Assembly: GCA_963920635.1 (NCBI GenBank)
Contig: OY987302.1
Location: forward strand, 25,023,278-25,087,277
Source: Pseudeuparius sepicola
Lineage: Eukaryota > Arthropoda > Insecta > Coleoptera > Anthribidae
Direction: 5' to 3'
Length of the DNA stretch: 64,000 bases
Part shown: positions 11,741 through 23,562 of the stretch, one piece after another
Numbering within the stretch: position 1 is the first letter of the stretch
How the letters are laid out: every line of letters begins with the position of its first letter
Position numbers and translations under genes: made by a program
The notes under the pieces: generated by a model
Told to the model about the DNA's origin: nothing
Seen by the model: the letters and a program-made list of their open reading frames with translations, nothing else
Database searches by the model: none

Positions 11741-11885
11741 CAAATTTGCACCTGTATCTACCTTTATTAAAGTCATTATCCTTAACAATTACTAAAAATC
11801 CGTAGGTACTTGTCCTGCCAACACTCTCCACACATGTTTCTGAACTGCTCGAATGCCATATCTGTGTTTACGTGGTCTTCGTACA

Positions 11886-12110
11886 CATGCCGCAAATTCA
11901 TATCGTGAATTTGTACAAAAACGATGGCCGAGGCACCCATTGGGTAGCGTATAAGAAGAAAAATAATAAAATTGTGTATTTTGACAGTTTCGGTGGCCTA
12001 AGACCGCCTCGAGAACTTGTTAAATATTTTTAAAATTGTAAGGTTCTGTACAATTATGACCAATATCAGACTTATGATACATATACAGTTGCGGACATCT
12101 TTGTTTGAAA
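11886..12110 (+). pseudogene. adenain-like cysteine protease fragment of a Polinton-like element
   Basis: One frame reads HIVNLYKNDGRGTHWVAY, then a YFDSFGG segment, then PPRELVKYF, a stop, and NYDQYQTYDT. The THWVAY block with a downstream YFDSFG is the signature of the adenovirus-type (C5/adenain) proteases of Polintons and related elements, including the catalytic His. The distal region with the catalytic Cys is not recognisable. The stop after PPRELVKYF and the truncation make it a relic. It is followed 55 bases later by a frame that resembles the next gene of such elements. Confidence 0.65.
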
Positions 12111-12165
12111 TTTTTGTTCAATAAAACGTTATAAAAAGAAATGAGTGAGCCTTTTTATTTCAAAC

Positions 12166-12279
12166 ATGTCGCAGACGTTCATGCTGACAGGTAGCGACAG
12201 TTACATCTTCAAATCGTTTCATCCCCCGCTGGAGTTAGATCCTCGATTCGAATACCTATTATTAGTACAGGATAATTAG
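12166..12279 (+). pseudogene. N-terminal stub of an element structural-type protein
   Basis: A 37-codon frame starts MSQTFMLTGSDSYIFKSFHP and continues PLELDPRFEYLLLV before a stop. The pattern 'TLTG...FxPPLELxxxxEYxLxLV' is one I associate with the opening of a conserved protein encoded beside adenain-like proteases in insect mobile elements. Its role is not established; a capsid-type role is only a guess. Everything after about residue 35 is missing. Confidence 0.4.
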
Positions 12280-12759
12280 CCAATTATTATTAGTAAAGAT
12301 TTCTTAAAACAATATATAAAGCTAAAAATTGGTAAACGGGTAGCTTTTAGTATAGCGATTCCTAATTTGTGGTGTTGCAGCGTGTGCCGGGTGGTGGGAA
12401 CGCGGGACGGGTGGAAAGAGAAGACGGCAGTGACGGCAAGCGACGCGGCTGTTTAGTTGGTTTCTAGACATGTTAAAGATAAGTTGCGTCTAGTTTTTGA
12501 AGAGCGCGGAACATCACCACATCACAGGTCAGCTGTCCCAGAAGATCATCAATAAATATTAAGGACAAAAACGGCCCAAGATTTAAACCTTGTGCCACAC
12601 ATGCTTCTTTATGCATTTCGTTTTTAATACCACGCTTCTCCAAATACTTGGTGATGTAAAAAGACTCATTGCTTTTTCTACGCTTTTCTCCATGCAGTTA
12701 CAAGTTGCGATACAACTTCTTCACTTTTCAATAAATGCAAATAAACAAGCTTTTATATA

Positions 12760-13987
12760 CAAGGTCCGTCAAATGTATGGAATAATGGGTGTATCTTTTT
12801 CATTTATGTTTTTGAAAAAAAAATGTGTTATACAAAAGTTTCTTGGTTAATTTTTTGGCACTTTCTGGTAACCTTGAATTTTTTCCATCCGTCATAGTTA
12901 AGCTGCTATGGTGACCAACTTTTTTTTTCAAATGGCACCCGCTATTTTTTATTTTTTAGATTTTGTGATAAGCGTTCATTTCTGCATTAGGTACTTCAAA
13001 AATATCTAATGGTTGCATAATAAAATAATCGACAAAAATCACTTTTACGCAAAATCAGCGTTAAGAGCAAGGTGTGATCCCCTGTTATTGTCCCCTTTTT
13101 CTGTTTGCGGTTTTTTGCACTTTTTTATTGTCCTCTTTTTCTGTTTGCGGTTTTTTGCATTTCGAGGTACCCGCAAAGGCCCCAAAAGTTAAACGTTTGG
13201 GCGGGCATTCTAGGCAACCGCATCATAGGTTCATTTTTTATAGACGGCAATTTGACAGCAGAAAGATATTTAGATTTGCTACAACATCAGGTTCTACCCG
13301 CAAGAGGACAAAATGAGGATGGAGTGTGGTTTCAACAAGATGGGGCTCCCCCTCATTTTATAAGACACGTGAGGAACTACCTGGACAATGTTTTCCCAAA
13401 CAGGTGGATTGGGCGGCGAGGAACAATTGAGTGGCCAGCACGATCACCAGATCTCACACCGTGTGATTTCTTTTTGTGGGGATACATTAAAAATAAAATT
13501 TATGTGGATAGGCCAAATAACTTGTATGACTTACGGGCGCGAATTATTGGAGAAATGAGGGATCTGAGGGATGAAGTATTTCAAAATGTAAGAAGATCGT
13601 TTGTAGAAAGACTGTAACTTTGTAGTGACGGTGCACACTTTGAACATTATCTTTAAGTTAGGTTTTATTAAGGTTGTAAAAATAAATTAACGCTGGTTTT
13701 ACGTGAAAGTGATCTTTGTCGATTATTTTCTTATGCAACCATTAGATATTTTTGAAGTACCTAATGCAGAAATGAACGCTGATTACAAAATCTAAATAAA
13801 AAATAGGGGGTGCCATTTCAAAAAAAAGTTGGTCACCATAGCAACCTAACTATGACGGATGGAAAAAATTCAAGGTCACCAGAAAGTGGCAAAAAAGTAA
13901 CCAAGAAACTTTTGTATACATTTTTTTTTTTTCAAAAACAAAAATAAAAAAGATACACCCATTATTCCATACATTTGACGGACCCTG
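12760..13987 (+). mobile_element. IS630/Tc1/mariner-type element (DD41D group), internally deleted
   Basis: The ends are CAAGGTCCGTCAAATG and CATTTGACGGACCCTG, flanked by TA at 12758-12759 and 13988-13989. Inverted repeats extend about 300 bp (12760-13065 with 13689-13987). Between them only the C-terminal third of a transposase remains. The TA duplication, TIRs and transposase agree with the IS630/Tc1/mariner superfamily. Confidence 0.9.
13180..13617 (+). pseudogene. DD41D mariner-type transposase, C-terminal part
   Basis: The frame reads LNVWAGILGNRIIGSFF, then the second catalytic Asp in VWFQQDGAPPH, then RRGTIEWPARSPDLTPCDFF containing the third catalytic Asp, ending RRSFVERL and a stop at 13617. 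Counting from the Asp of QQDG to the Asp of TPCD leaves 41 residues, the DD41D spacing known for one branch of mariner-like transposases. The N-terminal DNA-binding half and first Asp are absent; just upstream a ~45-bp sequence (13085-13170) is duplicated in tandem, perhaps at the deletion joint. Confidence 0.85.
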
Positions 13988-14459
13988 TACTTTTGAAATC
14001 GAACGAGACACCAAGGCAATATATTTCTGCAATCAATGATACAAATGCAACTAAAGAAGATATTGCTCAAGCTCCTAAAATTATTATATAACATTCGCGT
14101 TTCTTCAGATGACTTAAACGTAAACAAAACTAAGTAGATTTAACTGTTATAAAACCAGTTTTTGGAAAGTTTGATCAGCAAGTTTGAACAGCACAGCTAC
14201 AGAGTTTTTCATCAAGTTCAGTCTTGGCGTGTTGTAGAACTTCCTGCTACTGATTGGGGATGGAAAAAAAAGAGGGACACTTGACCCTCTGGCTCCCGAA
14301 AATTTATTAAAGTTGTTTTTTTGTAACTGTAAAATTGATTGTGTCCAAAGATATGATTGTCGCCGAGGGGAACTTCCGTGTACCGCGATGTGTGGAAAAT
14401 GCAATGGTGAAACTTTCAGCAACAGACCTTCCATGCTAGTTGATGAGGAATAACAATCG

Positions 14460-15015
14460 GAGATAAAAGAATGCTCCTTAGACGAGGATTATAATCCTCA
14501 ACCCAACGAACGTGGACCCTCCAGATTAGCCAAATAAACTGTTCGAAGTATTGGTTTTTAAGGTATGAAAATTATATTAAATCTTATAGAAATTAAATTT
14601 AGAAATTAAATATGCAGAGATGCGATTGGAAGATTTCAAGCAGTTCAACGGAGTTTTCATTTATTTTAGGTTAAATCTGGATTTGCTTTAGGCCAGCAAA
14701 ATGGTGGCGGCTTGAAATATTTGAAACATGGTTCCTTCCTAGCATTCTTGACACATTTTTGATAATTATATCAATAGTTATGTGAATTACTTTTAAAATA
14801 GAAAATTTTGGCGGAACTATATTTTTTTCTTATAACTTCCAAGATGGCGGTCAATGGCGGCTGCCCACCAACACGTACAAGGTGCAAGACTATAAAATTT
14901 TATTTACTTACCCATAAGGTATCTTCAAACAAATTTTTAACTTTATATTTTGTTTTTAGTTTGAATAAGCTAATTACCCTGCACTATTATGGTGTTATAA
15001 AAGGTATGAGTTTTA
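14460..15015. other. no gene seen
   Basis: AT-rich sequence with two 'AAGATGGCGG/AAATGGTGGCGG' islands near 14700 and 14840, a motif recurring near many MITEs in this window. No family or coding feature recognised. Confidence 0.5.
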
Positions 15016-15019
15016 ATAT

Positions 15020-17256
15020 AATTTATTTACCCGTTCGGTGTTTTATAATAATTCGACACCAACTACATCGTTCAATGAGTACTTCATCGTGCCTTAAAAC
15101 TGATTTGGTTCTTGCTCGGTCATTTTTAAAGTCGGGCCAAGAGCAATATATTTTTCCAGATTCTTCTTGAACCCACCTACTAGAAATGATTGCAGCAGCG
15201 CTTGTTCCATTTTCTCCTATTTCATCGGGAAACTCCACAACAAGAAATCTATTTAATAATACCTATATAATTTTTGAAAATTAAAACTGAGTAGTCCTAT
15301 GTAAAAGGTATGTTAATCTGATTGAATCGCTCGTGTTTATATACTATGTGTGAGAATGTAATATGGGAATAAAGAATATTTTTTCCTTTATCAAACACAG
15401 TAAGCTTTTTCGTAAGATACAGCTATGTGGAAGAATTACTTCGTTAGGAATAACTTCTACAATAAAATGTGAAAATACTTTTGAATTTGTAGGGTAGGAG
15501 TTGAGGGAAGACACAGGTCTTAAAACTCGTCCTATTATATATCCGTTAGGTATTGTATTTTATGGCAATTTTTTTTATTTTAATGAGGGTCCCTTTATTT
15601 GTCTCAACAAAGTTATCCCGATGTTCATTTTTTAAGAGCATGACCCGAAATTCAATTCGTGAATAAAAATGATATGATGATAATAAATTTGGGTACCTAG
15701 TTATAAATTTGAATTTCGGCCCTTGGAAAAAGTTTTATGCCAGTCTGTTTACAGGAAAAATCTTCACATAGATAGTTACTATATCGAAGATTTTCTATTT
15801 CCGCAATACGGTGGCAAATTTGCTGCAAGGGTTGGTCAGATTTCTCAACATTTTTTTTTAATGAACCAAGTGAAATTACCATAAACACTGGTAGGCAGAA
15901 ACTCCTTAAGCATAGGAGCTACATATAAACTAAACTGTCTTAATTCGATCGCTTTCCAATGTTCCAGTTCACATAAACTTCTTGGTTTCCTATTAAAATC
16001 CGATGGCCAATGTTTTGATAATAGCAGGATTTGTTCATTAATTACTGATATAGTACTTTTTGATATACCTACCCAAAGAATTTCCAGTATCGCCCCAAAA
16101 GTACAACATTTTCCGAACAACCCCCAAACATACTGAATGCATATAATCAATTGGAAAATGTGTAACCAATCCTATGCCCAACTCGGACAAAGGCGTGTCA
16201 CCTTTACGATCCTCAATGTCTTCAAAAAAATTGAATCAGAACGAAGAGGTGCTGTAAGATCTGTAAATGTCATTCTTTTATTATAATACTGCCTTGAACA
16301 CAGCATTTATCACAATCGTGCTTACTGTTATGACCTAACGTATTCTTTACAACGTTTTTGGCTGGAGTATCGCAACAAAATGAATGAATATTAATTTTAA
16401 TTATTTTAGATCCTATCTTCAAACCATGTTTCAGCATTTTAGAAAGTTCGTCTACAAACTGACATAAAAATTCTTTTAGGGGGGGCTTACTCTTTCCACA
16501 GTATATGAGAACAGGAAATATTGTGTTAGTTTCATTTATTTTACACAGAATAGGCCAAAACTGTAAATTATTACTTTTAAATAGTGGCAAACCATCGATA
16601 TTAAAATATAATGAATACTTAGAGTAGGTAACCGAAAATGTACCCAAACACTGGTTTTGCTTAAAATATTGTAGAGACCGAAGTAATAATACTGTCCGAC
16701 TCCACTTTTTTCATTGGTTATGATATTCATGCTTAAAGATCTATTTTTTAAAAAAAACGTCCTATAGCATCATTAGGTAAATTTTTTAAAGATGGATTGG
16801 TATTCATCCATTTTAATAATTGTGTTAATGCAATATGTGAGATATTATTTGCAATTGCCCATTTTTGCAAAAATAAGTGTGAAGACTGCTCAGAACCCGG
16901 CTCAGAACATCCTGTGGAAGAACTATTTTCTAATTGTTGCACTGCTGCATTGTCTAATATATTATGCGAGATTGAGGAATGGGCGACACCAAGAGAGTGA
17001 TTTGCGAATGAAATACATGGTACAGCAGACTTTCTGTTTCCATCATTCTCAATAGGTGCGGGGAAAATACAAAAAGTAGGAAGTCCAGCAGTTGATGCAG
17101 TTGTATAGTCGTTCCTGCCAATGTCACTTCCTTCTTATAAGATTGATTACGATTCTTTATTCTGTTATCTACATCACGCAATAATTTTTTTACATTTTTA
17201 TTTATTTGTCGGTTTACAGTAGCTTTGCTTTTTTGTTTAAATAGTGATTTGTTCAT
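15020..17256 (-). pseudogene. large transposase relic (YFNIDGLPLFKS family), fragmented
   Basis: Reading the minus strand from 17256, an N-terminal region (MNKSLFKQKSKATVNRQINK) is followed by a segment near 16940-16750 (QKWAIANNISHIALTQLLKW). Then comes the core near 16600-16300 with YFNIDGLPLFKSNNLQFWPI, and INIHSFCCDTPAKNVVKNTL...GHNSKHDCDKC. Next is a region near 16000-15800 with PLQQICHRIAEIENL, a VIPNEVILPHSCILRKSLL stretch near 15440, and a tail near 15235-15025 with SSRWVQEESGKIYCSWPDF. This 'DGLPLFKS ... DAPA ... GH...C..C' order is shared by a large family of animal DNA-transposon-like proteins. I relate it tentatively to CACTA/En-Spm-like transposases. Many frameshifts and stops show it is dead. 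Confidence 0.55.
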
Positions 17257-17492
17257 TATCCCACTTACTTATACTCCTCTTGTGCCATGGCTCCTAATCT
17301 GCAAAGAAAAAGTTGGAAAAAATATTTTGCCATGTATTTCTACTTTATTTTAGCAAGAGAACTTAGATACAGCCCCTTTCAGGTATGTAGCACGAAACTT
17401 CGGAGCAGCTCCGGCGACCAGAGTAGGAAGTTCCAGAGTTCATACCGAAGCGTTCCGAAGCGTCTAATTTTTTGAAAATTGTAGCACTCTGT

Positions 17493-17677
17493 GGCGTTGA
17501 CTGACGTATTAATAAGACTTCTCACGACTATAGTTTCATGTCCTGGAAAGTATGATGGCGCCTATGGTCAACAATATATTTTGCATCGTATTTTGTCTCC
17601 GGGAAGCGCATGGTGCGCCAGAGAACTGTCAAACATGACAGCCGTGAGCAGTCTTTATTAATATGTCAGTCAACGCC
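17493..17677. mobile_element. ~185-bp MITE
   Basis: GGCGTTGACTGAC(G)TATTAATAA at the left is repeated inverted at the right as TTATTAATATGTCAGTCAACGCC-like sequence. The arms are about 45 bp. No clear target duplication. No coding content. Confidence 0.6.
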
Positions 17678-17679
17678 TA

Positions 17680-19040
17680 TAGTTTTGTTATACTTAAACC
17701 CATTTTGGGGCTATGTTCTTAGAATTTTTTCCTATAACCACATTTCCTTTCATCTGTCAGTTTGGCAACTAACAATTGAGCACCCTGTATGTAGGTAATA
17801 TACCTAGTACCTATACCGTAGGGTTGCCACCTGTCCTTTTTTGAAAAGGACAGTCCTTTTTTCAAATAAATTGTCCTTGTGACTTTTTTAGCCCTAAAAT
17901 GTCCTTTTTAATAACCTTAGGTGAAGGGGTCGGTAGTTCGAGTTCGGAAAGCAGCATATGCTCTACTAACTCCCGGTGACCTGACTCCTCAATAATTATC
18001 GTTTTTATCATCGTTGTCGACTTTTCTGGATTGGTATTACCTATACTCAAATCAAATAACCCTGACGCCTAGCGTAAATAAAAGCACTTGTTTGACATTC
18101 CCCTAAATAAGGCGATTGGTCAATAGGCCATAAAATATCAGCTATCAGTTTTCAGCTATTTAGACACTGCCACAAATAATTTTATCGATGTTTTGAACTA
18201 TTTTAATTAAGCTTCTAATTTTTTTCTGAAATATTTTGCCGGGAAAAATTGTAAAAGTAATATTAAATAAAGGTCGAGCCTCAGTGCGGTATTTAATTTT
18301 ATGTATGCATTTGTATTTTGTTTAAAAAGGTTGTTTTTCTAGTGTAAGTGATGTTTTATGTTTTACTTGTAGTTTTTGTTTTTATTTTTTATATTTTAAA
18401 ACATTTTTTATTTTAAAGAAACATTTAGGTACCTTGTTCATTTGGGAAATTCTACCAGACCCAAAACATATTACTCATTATATAAATAAGACTGATTGCC
18501 CGTGGTATCTTATTGTCATAAATGTATATTTTTGAGAAACCTATTATCATTTTTGTTATACCTACCTAATAATTTTTGCAATTACCTCGTAGGTAATTAC
18601 AAAAGACGGAAAACCCTATAAATTCAAGATTTTTAAAGTTTTTATAACCCGAAAGAAATTTTTTTATTATATTCTGCAGATGGGCGGCCAACCATCTAAG
18701 AACGCCACTGGGTACCTACCTGGTACCTAGGATATACTCTGCGCCACTAGCATTAGCACCGGAAATATATTCAGAACGGAAGACTCCTTAATGACAGCTG
18801 TCAAATAGACTCCAACTTTTAAGCCTCATATTTCCAAAAGCTTTGATATTGAGGTCCACTATTAGATGTTGGCTATTGTACGAATTACGAAGATTATATT
18901 TTAGAAAAATATCATGTCATAAGAAATGCAATCTGCTTGTTTTTGGAGTCTGAAGTTGAGTCCATTTGACAGTGATTTTCAACGAGCTTTCTGTGAAACT
19001 ATATTTTCTGTGGTATTAGGTAAGTACAAAGTGATAGTTG
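17680..19040. other. gene-free stretch with short repeats
   Basis: The stretch near 17820-17910 carries a short direct/inverted TGTCCTTTTTTGAAAAGGACA motif next to TTGCCACC. A terminal-like GCACCCTGTATG occurs near 17780. No gene seen. Confidence 0.4.
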
Positions 19041-19042
19041 TA

Positions 19043-19877
19043 ACCACGATACACTTACCCACGGTATGTCATTGCGCATCTTGTGACGTCAGTTGCGAAT
19101 CAGAATTTAAATTGCTCCATATGTTTTACACAGCAATAGATACTTTTTTTATGGGTTTTTGCTTATTTTAAACGTTTTCTTTTAAATAAATTTTGTTAAA
19201 AATATGTAGATTATATTACTAGATAAAGGAATGAATATTCTGTTGATAAAAAACACATTTAGTTTGATAATTATTATATTTTTACAAATAATTTGTTTTC
19301 TTTGCGTCTTAGCTAATTGATTAATGCACACAAGCCTCGACACAAGCACAAGCACAACCTGCACAACTAATGCTTAGTTTATAGTTAAACAACAAACAAA
19401 ACAACATAATAAATAGTGAGTAAAATAGGGATCAAATAAATAATGATTCCCTTTAACCATAACAAGGCTAATTTTTTATTGCACATTCTATTTTACTTGC
19501 TGTATAAACCAGGCATAAACTCTGTTAAATCCCCTATTTTTAATGCTCTGTTCTATAAATAATCTGTTTCCTTACCAGATTATTGTCCTTGGGAAATCTA
19601 TAATACTTAATTTTTCCGTTCCCTTACTGTTTCTATTATTATTTGGATATACTCTGACTGCACATCCCGGCATTTTTGGCCTATTTCAAAGCACTGTCGA
19701 GCTGGACTGACGATCAGTCAGTTGTTTACACTTTTTTCTTGACTATAAAAAATCGTAAAACACAACCGAAGACACCATGCATTATTTACAATTCGTGATT
19801 CGCAACTGACGTAGATGCGCAAAGTTGCCTTGTTTTCGGATTCGTTAGTGACATACCGTGGGTAAGTGTATCGTGGT
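19043..19877. mobile_element. ~835-bp MITE with ACCACGATACACTTACCCAC termini
   Basis: The left end ACCACGATACACTTACCCAC is matched by an inverted right end. The subterminal GACGTCAGTTGCGAATCA blocks are also inverted (near 19088 and 19800). TGTA flanks both ends (19039-19042 and 19878-19881), a plausible 4-bp duplication. The interior has no gene. Confidence 0.6.
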
Positions 19878-19924
19878 TGTAACGTTTCTATTTTAGACGG
19901 CTTTTATTTTTCTTAGAATTAGAT

Positions 19925-21452
19925 TGTTAATGTAGTGACGTACTGGCTCAATCTGCGTAATAAAATTGACCCATTGACATTGTGGTGCCCGGGATTTTTT
20001 AACAGAAATATATAATATTCGGTTCCCAAACTGGAAACTTAACGTTAGTTTTTCGCCGGAGTCCCCTTGGGGCCCCAACCAAAATCTCAAAACCCATCGC
20101 AGTAAATCAAAGTCTTAATTAGAGTACCGCATTAGCCGGCGGTGCCGCCAAAGGGAGGGGTGCCATAAAGTAGCCGAAAACATGGCCCGCGGGACGGATT
20201 TATGATAAATGATATAATAAACGTCTCAAAGTGATCGATTTATGCTAATTGCAGTAATTAATTTTGACTGATTTACGATAATTGCCTTAATTAATTTCGC
20301 GAGAACCGGTCTCCCCAAAAGTTCGCACGGTTTGGCAAGCCGCGGGGAAGAGTAGCGGGGCACCCGGAGACCTATAAATACCCGGGAGGGCCCATTCGCA
20401 GGAATCAGTAGAAGACGAGTAGCAGACCAGTAGAAGACGAGTAGCAGATCAAGAAACAATAGTCGACGACCAACCGATCCACCAGGTCGCGGGACGGGAC
20501 CCGCAGCCCACGGCCCCAGTCGAGATGTCTTAGCAACTCTTGAACGAAACCACCAAAATTCTAAGCACCTGAGTAAGTTAGACTGACCAAGTAGTAAGAT
20601 ATTTTTGTTTTGATGCCCTGTGTTTGAATTGCCTTTTATTTTGAAATTTTGAAATCATTTTGGAAACTTTGGAGATATATTGACTTTATTGTGCAATTTT
20701 TATTTGAATTTTAGAATTAATATCAGAAATTGAGTCTTTTTATTTTCATTTTTATACTGAGGATTTGGTAAACTTATTTGCAGTTATGTCAGTTGAGGTA
20801 ATGAGTGTTTTATCTAGTCATTATGCCTATTAAGAACTTCTATTCATGCCGTACGATTATTCTGAATTTTGAGCCATATAATTTTGGTATTGCTTGCAAG
20901 AGTATTGTCTTTTAATTGAATCATTTTATGCCACAAACTTGAGTAACATTGATTTACATTTTATGCCAATTTGTTGTACAGAGTAATCAATTAATTTTGT
21001 GCTATTTGGGAAATATTTTGCAATTTTTGTACTTTTGATCTGAATATTGTCATTTTATTGCCATAGTTTGTGTATTCGTGCCATTTTTGACATATTGTTT
21101 TGACTGTTTTGTACCTTAAATTAAGTTCAATTGTTTAACAGTGTATCTTTTTCTTAAACGTTTGGATTGTGTTGCATGAAAAGAGTTCATATTTCGGATA
21201 CCTTGAGTGGCGTTGTGCGAAATCATAGATTTTTACAATTATTCATTATTTAATTATTGCACATGTTTTTAAACTTCCTCTGTATTTTAGTAACTTAATG
21301 TACTGTTCCGTAATTAATCTTAATATACATATTTCAAACTACCCTGTGTCTCCGTCATACACCCTTAGGCCCACACTAAAAGAAGATCTTGTAGACCACC
21401 CTGTATAATACCGCTCGCCAATTAACATCTCACAGGGTAGGATACTACAACA
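19925..21452 (+). mobile_element. possible solo LTR carrying a TATA promoter
   Basis: The block begins TGTTAATGTAGT and ends ACTACAACA, short inverted ends of the TG...CA type expected of an LTR. It contains a well-formed promoter near 20373 and a long T-rich 3' half. I see no target duplication and no primer binding site, so an alternative is the 5' region of a real transcript. Confidence is low. Confidence 0.35.
20373..20450 (+). promoter_or_regulatory. TATA box plus initiator
   Basis: TATAAATA (20373-20380) in a GC-rich setting is followed 32 bases later by TCAGT (20405-20409), the arthropod initiator. Immediately downstream a ~22-bp unit (CAGTAGAAGACGAGTAGCAG) occurs twice. A donor-like GAGTAAGT lies near 20570. 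This is a convincing Pol II core promoter, most likely of an LTR element. Confidence 0.6.
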
Positions 21453-22299
21453 TCCTAAATCCAAGGAAAATTAAAACTGCCTGCAAACATCATAACTGTT
21501 AGGTACTTTATACTCGTGGTGTAGGGTAGGTACGGGATAGGTAGGTACAGATCATACAAAATTTGAAGGCGGAGAATTCCTAGAATAGATTTGTAGGAAG
21601 TCGTAAATATTAATACAGATTTCAGTGGCGTGCTTGGAGAGTAATTGCACAGAAATAAATTACCAGTGATGAATTTTATTAAAAAGTAATTTAAATAATT
21701 ATTAGCAATAAATAATATATTTATTATCTTGCACAACTATTAAGTATACTTAATAATTTACAATTACAATAGGTAATATTTGTCAATCTGATGCATAGTC
21801 ACTAACATCGTCATCGGAGGAGTCACTTTCGGAATTAGCAATAATTAGCTGTTCTGTGATTATGTCTATACAGGGTGTCCCGTAATTCTCTATACATGGC
21901 TTAATGGCAGATTCCTCTCGAGAAATTATGAAGATTTAGCGCATTGAAAGTATTTATATTGGGCCCCTCTGCGGAGCTACGGGTCCTCGAAGGGGGCCCC
22001 ACGAAAGCACTTTTTCTCAAATAACTTTAGAACCGTTTAACCGATAGCCCTCAAATTTTGTACACACTATACACTCAATAATACTCACCAACCACCTTTA
22101 AATGGACCTCCCTGGTATACAGTGTTTGTTTTTTAGGTGACTCATATTGGTTTTTGCGTCAAAACTTTTTTATCGGTACGGTAAGCTCAAACTTTTTAGA
22201 CACCCTGTAGGTCCCCAAACATTTTAGAACATTTTACTTCTCTTGCACACTTTTTCCATAAAATGCACCGTTCTCACTAAAAATGACAAAATGTACTCC

Positions 22300-22455
22300 A
22301 GTCAATACAATAGAAGATCTTTGACAATTATTGAAACGGCAGCTAATGAAATCAAAAATAGTCCTGAAGTATTAGAAAGAGTTAATTTCAATTTTTTGAG
22401 GCGAATCCGCTTATATGAAGAACAAAACGGTGGAATATTTGAGAATTTGCTTTAA
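22300..22455 (+). pseudogene. IS630/mariner-type transposase C-terminal fragment
   Basis: The last ~45 codons read VNFNFLRRIRLYEEQNGG and end FENLL plus stop. The '...RRIxxCxExNGGxFExLL' end is characteristic of insect IS630/Tc1/mariner transposases. It fits the TA-flanked, long-TIR element that contains it. The rest of the transposase is gone. Confidence 0.55.
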
Positions 22456-22477
22456 CTCTGTAGTAGGTTCTCATCGT

Positions 22478-23256
22478 CCCAGACAACACAATAATATTAT
22501 TGGAATATTTTATACACATTTTCAGAGAAACATGTAAATATTAATAAAATATTCCTATATTACCCAGTTAATGTTTTTTTAATGTTTTATAAATTATAAG
22601 AGTGGACCAACTATAAGGTTGTTAAAATATTTTTAAAACGTTGCATAAAATATTTTAAAAATATTTTTAAAATATTATCAACCATTTTATATCAACATTC
22701 AACATCAACCTAGATATAATACCTAGTTGCTGCAATCAGGGATCAGGGTCGTAATAATTTTTTACCATTATTATGTAATATTTAAGGACTCCTTACTGTG
22801 GCCGTAGGCCCTATGCCTGTGGGCACTAAACAGCTAAGCTACCGGATATACGGATACGGGCATAAAACTACATTATAGTATCATGGATATGGGTTCCAAC
22901 GGGTAGGTGGTATTTATCCCAGTTGATATTAGTCAGTAGCGGTGAGATGTAGGAGACTTCGGCACTTCGGCATAACATTTAAATGAGTGTTTTAATAATA
23001 TTTCTTATAATATTTATAAAATATTATAAAACCGGATTTGAGAAATATTAGTATAATGTTTTATAAATGTTGCAAAATTTTCAAGTACTTTGGAAATATT
23101 TTTAAATATTTGTAAAATATTTTGTCCGAATATTTATAAAATGTAAGTAAAAATATTTTAGCAAAACATTTTCGTCGTCTTATATAAATATTGTAATATT
23201 TTCTGAATCTTTGGAATCATTTAAAAATATTTTTAAAATATTTTGTGTTGTCTGGG
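22478..23256. mobile_element. ~780-bp MITE with CCCAGACAACACAA termini
   Basis: CCCAGACAACACAA at the left and TTGTGTTGTCTGGG at the right are perfect inverted ends. The interior is packed with ATATTTTAAAAATATT-type motifs, giving many overlapping palindromes. No clear target duplication. Confidence 0.65.
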
Positions 23257-23562
23257 GTCTGTTTTACATTGCCATACTTTTCTTAATAAAATCTTGTGAA
23301 AACATTTCACGATTTTTTTTTACTTTTAGGAAAATTGTAATACTTAGACGCTTATGCACCACACCAGTAGACACAGCCTACTCAACTAAATAATGTGCAA
23401 AGGGTCAAGGGCGCCCATAGAAAATATTTTAGGGTTGGGGGGCAAAATTATCTCATCTAACCTTGTTCTTTTTAGAACTACCTACCTCTGAATCGATAAT
23501 TGGTTTATGTGATTGTGGCCCAGTTAAATTTTGTATAAAATATTTCAGGGGCTTGTTTTATA

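Larger units (their letters stand above)
12679..14454 (+). pseudogene. cysteine-rich element-linked pseudogene split by a mariner insertion
   Basis: Two parts flank the mariner-type element. Before it, 12679-12757 reads YAFLHAVTSCDTTSSLFNK; the 'FxHAxTxCDTTS' block recurs in a widespread, poorly characterised insect/cnidarian family. After it, from 13990, the frame continues with RQYISAINDTNATKEDIAQA. Then come RVFHQVQSW and TDWGW near 14190-14260, PLAPENLLKLFFCNCKIDC near 14285-14340, and finally CGKCNGETFSNRPSMLVDEE ending at a stop by 14454. The spaced CxC...C...C...CGxCxG pattern resembles a CXC/tesmin-like metal-binding tail. There is a frameshift near 14270 and several stops. The order of motifs on both sides of the insertion supports one ancestral gene. 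Confidence 0.55.

Noticed and set aside
22450..23260. AT-rich ATATTTTAAAAATATT block as a replication origin or matrix attachment region
   Set aside because: It lies within precise CCCAGACAACACAA inverted ends and is best explained as the body of a MITE.
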